Source: SMXL01 sp964527795
GTDB taxonomy: Bacteria > Bacteroidota > Rhodothermia > Rhodothermales > UBA10348
Assembly (NCBI GenBank): GCA_964527795.1
Contig: CAZGOS010000219.1
Span: forward strand, 1-5,048
DNA: 5,048 nt
Direction: 5' to 3'
The translations under genes and the position numbers were made by a program. This document shows positions 1 through 5,048 of the stretch, piece after piece (position 1 is the first letter of the stretch; each line of letters starts with the position of its first letter). Under the pieces are notes generated by a model that was given only the letters and a program-made list of their open reading frames with translations, searched no databases and was not told where the DNA came from.

Positions 1-2688
1 AAGAAGAGGAATGAAATCGATGGCCCGGGTCATCCAGCGCGGCTCGAGTTTGATCGCACCGTCAACGCCCCAGATCGTATTCGAAATGGGTTCTTCCCCG
101 ATCCGATATTTGTCAGCCGGTGATTTCTGACTCATGCGCATAACCGTCGCACCAAATGCAAAACGATCATCCGGGCTGTAATCCATGCGCATTCCGAGCA
201 AGGTCTTCTTCTGAACGCTGAACAACGAATTCTGCTCATAGTCGATATCGAGTTCCCTGCCAGGAATCAGAAAGGCCGGATTCGTGATGGTGAGCGTACC
301 GCCTGAATAGTCCACCACGAAATCGAGCCCTTCCTGCAGTGGCGTTCCGCCTGAAGTCACACGAACCGAACCCGGAATGACGCCGGCGTATGCCTGAAGA
401 TTATAGAATTCCTGAACCGTTCCTTTCGAGGAGCCCTTTATGCGAAAGACATCGCGCTGGGTGTCTCGGCGGGCATTGGCTTTTTTCTGCTGGTACAGCG
501 CGTCAAAAACGTACAGATTCTTTAGCGTCTTGGCTTCTTCAGGTGTCGTTGCGAATTGCTCGACGAGCCGTTCGAGATGGCCGCCAAAAGGTTCAAGCAC
601 AGGGAAAATGAGACTTCCGTTGGACGGCTGGATCGTGTAGTTGACCAGAAAATCAAACAGGTCGTCCGGCGAAAGCGCCTGGTCTTCATTGACGCGGTCC
701 AATCCCAATATCTGCAGCAGGGTTTGAGATCCCCCTACGCCCGGAAGGATCTTGGACGATGTCTTGCCCGGTGGTTCGAAATAGATCTGAAGCTCGAAGT
801 CGGTACCGCTTACTCCTCGCGCGGGCAGATGATAAATATTGCGCAATTCCAGATACCAGGCCGCCGGATTGAATCCGGATTCGGGCGCAGGTTGGCGCAA
901 CTGAACAGGTCGCAGGAGTTTCAGAACGAGTTTGTCTTCAGTCTGACCACCGTCCGATCCACCGGTATCTGTTGAAAAATCACCCACCTGGAAAGTTTGA
1001 CCATTAGCTCTGAACCGAAATGCAACGGCAAGCGCTTCAGTTTCCTGTAAGCGTTGTTTGAGCGAGATGAACCCAAGCACTGAATCAAATTCGTAGTCGC
1101 GTCCTCCTGCAAGTCGTTTGAATCTACCGATCTGGTAATCGGAAGCCGCCAAATCCTTCGTTGTCTCCAGGTAGGAACCCGGTGATGCCGTTCCATCCCG
1201 CAGGTCGGTGTCGAGTTCGCCGCCTATAGCATCGTTGTACTGATCGATCGCGGCCGAAGGAAGCACCTGTTGGGTGTAGTCATCTGCAAACATCAGCAGA
1301 TCCTTTGGTTCTGCCAGGTCGACGACGGCGACGACCTGGCGCACGTTCAGCTCTTCCGGCCGAGTCGGAAGCAGCTTCCATACCTCTATTTCCGTGATGC
1401 GTTCAAATCCCTGTGCGAGTCGAATCGTGGGTGGATCGACATGGGCATCTTCCCAGCGATTCCGGAAGTAATAGGACATGAAAAAGTGAGCTGCATCATC
1501 GTAATCGGTTGGTCTCAGGTCGAAGGGTGTTGATTCCGAACCACCTTCGATATTGAGACTGTTGGTTTGGCCTTCCTGTTGACTGGCAACGGTGGTAATA
1601 TGCACACCGCCTATTTGAAGCTCGCTCTTGATTCCGAAAAGGCTCTGACCGCCACGAATGAGTGTCGAAGGTGTCTGGAGGAACACGTTTCCGGCTTCAA
1701 TACTCTGAATAATTTCGTCTTCGTAGCCTGTGTATTGCAGTTTAAGTTGATTCTCGTAGTCGAATTGATTCTTTGAATCGTACTGAACGTCAATTCGGAG
1801 CTTATCGCCGATCGTGCCCTGGATGCCGAGTCTCAGATCCTGTTTAAAATTTGGATCGAGTTGTGCGGGTTTCCCCGTGATTGATACCTGTTGATCACTC
1901 TTGCGGTAGTCGAAACCGGCGGCGATATCGGCCTGGCCGTTGACGCGAAGTTCTACACCCGGAGTGCCAAAAATCGTTGTAAAGGCGCTTTGCCGACCAC
2001 CCGGTACGACGATACTGATGCCGAGCCCACTGCGTCTTGCCTGCGTCTGTGTACGCGCTCGCTGGACGACAATATTCCTCCAGGTCTGATCAATATCCCT
2101 GCGAAGCCGGGCGTTCTTGTATGCCTCGAAGTCGAGCTTGATAGGGTGCCGTACGTCGACCTGGCCTACTCGTTCGTGCACGGTGTACGTACGCGCGAGT
2201 GTATCGAATTCAACCTGATGTGTCCAGTATCTCCCGAATTTGGTTGAAAAGGCGCGAGCTGTACGCGGAAATATGGATGCGCTTGGAGCATCATATCGCA
2301 CCGGGGCGAAATACTTGCGAATGAGTACCGTGTCGACAGGAGCCAACGTATCGGCTGCGATTGAATCGAGCCGGACAAGTTGCATTTCAAGACCCGACAG
2401 CAGGATCGTAAGGGAATCGGCGTTTCCACCTGACGTGAGCAAAGAGTCCAGCAGGCGTCGCACCACCAACAGCGAGTCGATCTGAATCGCAACGCTATCG
2501 GTGTCCGCTGCTGCGATATAGGTCGGCGAATACGATCTCGCAGAAAAGTCCCGGTCGGTAGCGGCACTGCTGACCAATACGATCGAGACCGCGAGTGCGG
2601 CTACCACGATCGAGAGCAGTCGTCGCAGGGGGCTCGGCGAGCATGACGCGATTGAAGCGCTCTGTATTTCCTGTTTCCGCGTCGTCAC
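1..2688 (-). CDS. sprA: Cell-surface protein SprA (type IX secretion translocon), N-terminal 896 residues, cut by window edge
   Basis: SprA (Sov in Porphyromonas) is the very large outer-membrane beta-barrel that forms the protein-conducting channel of the type IX secretion system; it is also needed for gliding in flavobacteria. Read on the minus strand, the frame is open from 2688 to base 1. A basic stretch (LRRLL, residues 21-25) precedes a hydrophobic segment (about 24-43) ending VSSAA, which fits a Sec signal peptide with a long n-region. The SprA N-terminal signature follows at about residues 281-372: FKQDL, GTIGDKL, ENQLKLQYTGYEDEII (312-327), EAGNV, SLFGIKSELQ and TTVASQQEG. Further matches are ITEIEVW (431-437) and a strand-rich stretch near the edge (DYSGGTL, LDIDYEQNSLFSV, IDFIPLL). 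Family members are usually above 2,000 residues, so well over half is missing here. The start is taken as GTG at 2688: an in-frame stop lies at 2698-2700, the next in-frame ATG is only near residue 102, and a later start would lose the signal peptide. No Shine-Dalgarno is evident. Family call is confident; exact start less so. Confidence 0.95.
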   Translation of the reverse strand, partial: MTTRKQEIQSASIASCSPSPLRRLLSIVVAALAVSIVLVSSAATDRDFSARSYSPTYIAAADTDSVAIQIDSLLVVRRLLDSLLTSGGNADSLTILLSGLEMQLVRLDSIAADTLAPVDTVLIRKYFAPVRYDAPSASIFPRTARAFSTKFGRYWTHQVEFDTLARTYTVHERVGQVDVRHPIKLDFEAYKNARLRRDIDQTWRNIVVQRARTQTQARRSGLGISIVVPGGRQSAFTTIFGTPGVELRVNGQADIAAGFDYRKSDQQVSITGKPAQLDPNFKQDLRLGIQGTIGDKLRIDVQYDSKNQFDYENQLKLQYTGYEDEIIQSIEAGNVFLQTPSTLIRGGQSLFGIKSELQIGGVHITTVASQQEGQTNSLNIEGGSESTPFDLRPTDYDDAAHFFMSYYFRNRWEDAHVDPPTIRLAQGFERITEIEVWKLLPTRPEELNVRQVVAVVDLAEPKDLLMFADDYTQQVLPSAAIDQYNDAIGGELDTDLRDGTASPGSYLETTKDLAASDYQIGRFKRLAGGRDYEFDSVLGFISLKQRLQETEALAVAFRFRANGQTFQVGDFSTDTGGSDGGQTEDKLVLKLLRPVQLRQPAPESGFNPAAWYLELRNIYHLPARGVSGTDFELQIYFEPPGKTSSKILPGVGGSQTLLQILGLDRVNEDQALSPDDLFDFLVNYTIQPSNGSLIFPVLEPFGGHLERLVEQFATTPEEAKTLKNLYVFDALYQQKKANARRDTQRDVFRIKGSSKGTVQEFYNLQAYAGVIPGSVRVTSGGTPLQEGLDFVVDYSGGTLTITNPAFLIPGRELDIDYEQNSLFSVQKKTLLGMRMDYSPDDRFAFGATVMRMSQKSPADKYRIGEEPISNTIWGVDGAIKLEPRWMTRAIDFIPLL

Positions 2689-2890
2689 GTATGGGAGCTA
2701 CGTTTTCCCGTCCAGGAACGCGATTTCCACCGTCCTTGGATCTATGAGTCGGAATGCACTTGTGAATAGGAGACTTGTAGCGAGATGTGCCTATACGCGC
2801 GGAGAAGAATGATCCAACTCTATGTGATCGTAGTGTCGCTGCGAGGATTTGTTGATCCGGGCTTTATTAGCGCCCTCATGACAGTATCGC

Positions 2891-2922
2891 CAAACCTATG
2901 CACTAGCATAAGCGGCGGCAAG
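2891..2922 (-). promoter_or_regulatory. Candidate Bacteroidota-type promoter for sprA
   Basis: On the minus strand TAGGTTTG (2898 down to 2891) matches the Bacteroidota -7 consensus TAnnTTTG. Upstream of it, CTTG (2922-2919) supplies a TTG core for the -33 element, with a 20-base spacer between TTG and the -7 box; a TTTTG run lies slightly farther out (2928-2924). Transcription would begin near 2884 and give a leader of roughly 195 bases before the GTG start of sprA. The match is seen in the sequence; its use as a promoter is inferred. Confidence 0.4.
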
Positions 2923-3004
2923 TCAAAAGTTACGCCCCAGTCCGAAAAGGTGCGTGTTGGGTTCCGAAAAACTTCAAATTTCGATTCTCAGTACAAGAAT
3001 AACG

Positions 3005-3012
3005 TAGTTTTG
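3005..3012 (+). promoter_or_regulatory. Candidate Bacteroidota-type -7 element for the lipoprotein gene
   Basis: TAGTTTTG at 3005-3012 matches the Bacteroidota -7 consensus TAnnTTTG and would start a transcript near 3018, giving a leader of about 75 bases. The upstream -33 element is weak: the best candidate is the TTT at 2979-2981, with a longer than usual spacer. The same transcript could continue into the phosphofructokinase gene, since no terminator is visible between them. Confidence 0.35.
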
Positions 3013-3075
3013 TTCTGATTTGGGTGGCCTGCGAATAGTTCGCCGAAATCCATCAAAACACTCCCTGTTCAACGC

Positions 3076-3083
3076 TTAAGGAG
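3076..3083 (+). promoter_or_regulatory. Ribosome binding site of the lipoprotein gene
   Basis: TTAAGGAG at 3076-3083 is a strong Shine-Dalgarno sequence ending 10 bases before the ATG at 3094. It supports that start and suggests the short open frame was, and may still be, translated. No comparable site precedes sprA. Confidence 0.6.
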
Positions 3084-3093
3084 CGATACTACT

Positions 3094-3378
3094 ATGTCGC
3101 GGCCAGGATGTGCACCTGATACCGGATCAGTTTTTCTTTTCTCCTTTTCTCTCGTCCTGATGACAGGGGTTCTGTTTGCCTCCTGTTTACCCGTTGTGGA
3201 GGATAATAGTACCGCATTGACAGCCGAAAAGATGGCCATTAGAGAACTCTTGATGAATCAACAGGATGATTGGAGAGACGGCGATATCGGTGGGCTTTTT
3301 ACACTCATTCTTTTGCGAATGGGCGATGGTTGGCGCATTACATTTGACCCTACGTCCAGCGCCTCACAGGTCACGTAG
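3094..3378 (+). CDS. Predicted lipoprotein, internally deleted DUF4440/SnoaL-like protein (94 aa)
   Basis: The product starts with a hydrophobic segment (about residues 12-30) followed by Cys31 (context LFASC), which resembles a lipoprotein signal with a non-ideal Phe at -3. The mature part is only about 64 residues. Residues 47-65 (MAIRELL, QQDDW, RDGDI) look like the first helices of the DUF4440/SnoaL-like (NTF2-fold) family, and residues 67-91 (GLFTLIL, DGWRI, PTSSAS) look like its last two strands. The central region, on the order of 75 residues, is absent and the two ends are fused in frame near residue 66 (about base 3290). Known members are around 120-150 residues in the domain, so the cone-shaped fold probably cannot form. 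The start is ATG at 3094, supported by a good Shine-Dalgarno. No enzymatic role can be assigned, and DUF4440 proteins are mostly uncharacterised. It is either a decaying gene that happens to keep its frame or a new small lipoprotein. The family assignment is from recall of motif patterns. Confidence 0.6.
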   Translation: MSRPGCAPDTGSVFLFSFSLVLMTGVLFASCLPVVEDNSTALTAEKMAIRELLMNQQDDWRDGDIGGLFTLILLRMGDGWRITFDPTSSASQVT

Positions 3379-3470
3379 AGACGATTCATGCGCAGTCGAT
3401 CGAAGTGCTCCGGGACGGATCAGTGGTTGCTGACTTTCGCGCGCTGTTTCACAATGAATTTCAGGAAATC

Positions 3471-4670
3471 ATGGCAGGTTATAAGGGTACGATAGGCATA
3501 TTAACCGGTGGCGGAGACGTTCCGGGATTGAATCCCGCCATTCGCGCCGTAACCATTCGGGCGACGCGCGAGGGGTATCGCGTACTTGGAATACGACGGG
3601 GTTGGGCCGGTCTCGTTGACCTGGTCCCGGACAAGGATGCAGATAATTCAGAGTGCGTACAGATACTGACGGAAGAAGTCGTCAACCGCGCAGGACGAAC
3701 GGGTGGAACTTTCATTCATTCGTCTCGAACACGGCCGAGCCATCTTCCGAAAACACTCCTTCCCGATCATCTGGCCAACAGCTACGACGACGAAATCAAT
3801 GATGTTACGCCTGAGGTGCTCAGGAACCTTGAATTCCTGGGTCTGGACTACCTGATTCCAATCGGGGGCGACGACACGCTCAGTTACGGGCACCGTCTGC
3901 ATGAGGAAGGTGTCAACATTGTGGCCATCCCCAAAACGATGGATAACGACGTACCCGGTACGGATTACTGTATTGGATTCGGTACATGCGTCACTCGTAC
4001 AATCGAATTTACCCACGCCCTTCGCACGTCGGCCGGATCGCACGAGCGTTTTCTTGTCATCGAGGTCTTCGGCCGATACGCGGGATTTACGGCCCTTCTT
4101 CCGACGATGGCGGGGGCGGCCGACAGGTGCGTAATTCCGGAACACCCGTTCGATTCTGAGCATTTGACGGAGCTGCTCGTTCACGACCGAAAGAAGAATT
4201 CGTCCAAGTATTCAGTCGTCCTGGTATCCGAAGGCGCAAAAATGACCCACGACGAACAATTTCAGTTTGAAGGTGAAGAGACCGACCAGTACGGCCATAA
4301 AAAACTTGGCGGAATCGGAGATCGTGTCGCCCGGGAACTGAAAGAACACTCAGCGAAGTACAACTGCGGCCGGCGAATCAACGTGGTCAGTCAGCGTCTG
4401 GGATATATCGTTCGTTGCGGAAATCCCGACGCGTTGGATTCGATCGTGCCGATGGCGTTCGGGAATCTGGCGTTCGACCTGATCCTGTCCAATACATCGG
4501 GTCGCCTTGTGAGCCTTCGGGGTGGGCGTTACGATAACGTTCCTATCGACGTCGTGACTGGGAAGAAAAAAATTGTCGACGTCTCCAAGTACTACAATAC
4601 GGAGCGCCTGCGGCCTTTCTACAAGTCGTTCAACCAGAATCCGACGTTTATCATGACGAGCGACGATTGA
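3471..4670 (+). CDS. pfp: 6-phosphofructokinase, pyrophosphate-type active site (399 aa, complete)
   Basis: Phosphofructokinase phosphorylates fructose 6-phosphate to fructose 1,6-bisphosphate in cytoplasmic glycolysis; the PPi-dependent form is reversible. The fold signature is clear: ILTGGGDVPGLN (10-21) is the donor-binding loop, GGTFIHSSRTRP (78-89) carries the equivalent of E. coli Arg72, IGGDDT (131-136) and PKTMDND (154-160) are the catalytic motifs with Asp158 as the base, EVFGRYAG (198-205) binds sugar, and SEG (253-255) supplies the Glu222 equivalent. Asp135 replaces the Gly104 of ATP enzymes and Lys155 replaces Gly124, the pair known to mark PPi-dependent enzymes. The C-terminal LGYIVRCG (310-317) corresponds to LGHIQRGG of E. 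coli. The start is ATG at 3471, giving MAGYKGTIGILTGG as in homologues, with AGGAAA just upstream; a GTG at 3405 would add 22 residues absent from the family. It lies 92 bases after the lipoprotein gene with no obvious promoter of its own. An ordinary annotation might call it pfkA; donor choice is inferred from residues only. Confidence 0.93.
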   Translation: MAGYKGTIGILTGGGDVPGLNPAIRAVTIRATREGYRVLGIRRGWAGLVDLVPDKDADNSECVQILTEEVVNRAGRTGGTFIHSSRTRPSHLPKTLLPDHLANSYDDEINDVTPEVLRNLEFLGLDYLIPIGGDDTLSYGHRLHEEGVNIVAIPKTMDNDVPGTDYCIGFGTCVTRTIEFTHALRTSAGSHERFLVIEVFGRYAGFTALLPTMAGAADRCVIPEHPFDSEHLTELLVHDRKKNSSKYSVVLVSEGAKMTHDEQFQFEGEETDQYGHKKLGGIGDRVARELKEHSAKYNCGRRINVVSQRLGYIVRCGNPDALDSIVPMAFGNLAFDLILSNTSGRLVSLRGGRYDNVPIDVVTGKKKIVDVSKYYNTERLRPFYKSFNQNPTFIMTSDD

Positions 4671-4676
4671 TGCACG

Positions 4677-5048
4677 TCAAACCGGCCGAACTGCCTGGTC
4701 ATCCGTTCCGCCGGTGTAGCGGAAGATGAGTGTGGACAGTGCGATCAGGATCATGAGAAAGACGCTGTAGGCAGCCGCTGCGCCGAAGTCATATAGTCGG
4801 AGCTGAGAAAGTATCTCGACGCTGATAGGCCGATTATCGAATATGTAGAGCATAATCGACGAAACGAATTCCCCAAGGGCCGTCACAAAGGTTAGCAGCG
4901 TGCCTGCTGCAATACCGGGACCTATAGAAGGCAGAACGACGCGCCTGAAAGTTTGAAGCCTCGAAGCCCCCAGATCAGTCGAAGCTTCCGATAAGCGGTC
5001 GTCGTACGTCTCAAGGGCTGCGAGAGTGGCTCGAAAAACAAGCGGGAT
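4677..5048 (-). CDS. ABC transporter permease, C-terminal 123 residues, probably iron(III)-type
   Basis: The frame enters at the right window edge and ends at TGA (4679-4677). It carries the EAA loop of binding-protein-dependent permeases at residues 21-45 of the fragment (SEASTDLGAS, QTFRRVVLPSIGPGI), the site that docks on the ATPase subunit. Transmembrane segments follow at about 42-62 and 91-110, and the protein ends with a short hydrophilic tail. This is the usual end of a permease in the MetI-like/BPD_transp_1 superfamily. The stretch around ALGEFVSS and RPISVEIL, and the FGAAAAYSVFL helix, resemble the iron(III) permeases of the FbpB/AfuB type, but spermidine or thiamine permeases are close enough that the substrate stays open. 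An internal GTG at 4886 is not the true start, because the EAA loop lies upstream of it. The gene converges with the phosphofructokinase gene, 6 bases apart. Confidence 0.88.
   Translation of the reverse strand: MPLVFRATLAALETYDDRLSEASTDLGASRLQTFRRVVLPSIGPGIAAGTLLTFVTALGEFVSSIMLYIFDNRPISVEILSQLRLYDFGAAAAYSVFLMILIALSTLIFRYTGGTDDQAVRPV

Larger units (their letters stand above)
2689..3093. other. Divergent intergenic region between sprA and the lipoprotein gene
   Basis: These 405 bases separate two divergently read genes. I see no convincing protein or RNA gene here. The stretch is more AT-rich than the flanking sprA sequence and contains one Bacteroidota-type promoter candidate in each direction (minus at 2891-2898, plus at 3005-3012). 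It also holds a short direct repeat tccgaaaa (2941-2948 and 2963-2970) and a small perfect hairpin gcgaa-tag-ttcgc (3031-3043). The 200 bases nearest sprA show nothing recognisable beyond short chance-level inverted repeats. If the minus-strand promoter is used, they would be the sprA 5' leader. Confidence 0.6.

Noticed and set aside
556..975. 139-residue plus-strand open frame
   Set aside because: It lies opposite sprA, whose frame is continuous and shows family motifs across this region.
2859..2875. Small inverted repeat gggc/gccc in the intergenic region as a terminator or riboswitch stem
   Set aside because: Four-base arms are at chance level, with no T-run and no surrounding conserved structure that I recognise.
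2785..3018. 77-residue plus-strand open frame in the intergenic region
   Set aside because: It has no Shine-Dalgarno, no recognisable domain, and overlaps both promoter candidates. The composition looks like translated spacer.
3405..3470. GTG at 3405 as the phosphofructokinase start
   Set aside because: It would add 22 residues before MAGYKGTIGILTGG, whereas family members start a few residues before the glycine-rich loop; ATG 3471 also has AGGAAA upstream.
3648..4184. 178-residue minus-strand open frame
   Set aside because: It lies entirely opposite the well-supported phosphofructokinase gene, and its sequence is arginine-rich and low in recognisable motifs, as expected of an antisense shadow.
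4681..4715. Inverted repeat accggc/gccggt as a terminator after the phosphofructokinase gene
   Set aside because: The arms are only 6 bases with a 23-base loop, there is no T-run, and it lies within permease coding sequence.
4677..4886. Separate 69-residue membrane protein starting at GTG 4886
   Set aside because: The same frame continues upstream to the window edge and contains the permease EAA loop, so this is only the end of a larger permease.

Overview
The window looks like chromosomal DNA from a member of the Bacteroidota in the broad sense (including Rhodothermota/Balneolota-type lineages). The main evidence is a long leftward gene for the N-terminal part of SprA, the outer-membrane translocon of the type IX secretion system, which is essentially confined to that group. 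Two matches to the Bacteroidota -7 promoter consensus TAnnTTTG in the intergenic region agree with this. I cannot name the genus.

Layout, left to right. Positions 1-2688 (minus strand) hold the first 896 codons of sprA, cut by the left window edge. Positions 2689-3093 are a non-coding divergent intergenic region with one candidate promoter facing each way. Positions 3094-3378 (plus) encode a short predicted lipoprotein that appears to be a DUF4440/SnoaL-like protein with its middle removed in frame. Positions 3471-4670 (plus) encode a complete 6-phosphofructokinase whose two phospho-donor-deciding residues are of the pyrophosphate-dependent type. Positions 4677-5048 (minus) hold the C-terminal 123 residues of an ABC transporter permease, cut by the right edge. 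It converges on the phosphofructokinase gene with only 6 bases between the two stop codons.

The genes do not form one obvious functional system. They represent secretion (sprA), central carbon metabolism (phosphofructokinase), a decayed or minimised lipoprotein, and solute import, probably of the iron(III)-permease type. The lipoprotein remnant and the phosphofructokinase could be co-transcribed, with a 92-base gap and the same strand, but nothing suggests a shared function. I see no tRNA or rRNA gene, CRISPR array, insertion sequence or long repeat. I did not find a convincing undescribed system. The most notable points are the internally deleted DUF4440 gene and the PPi-type signature of the phosphofructokinase.
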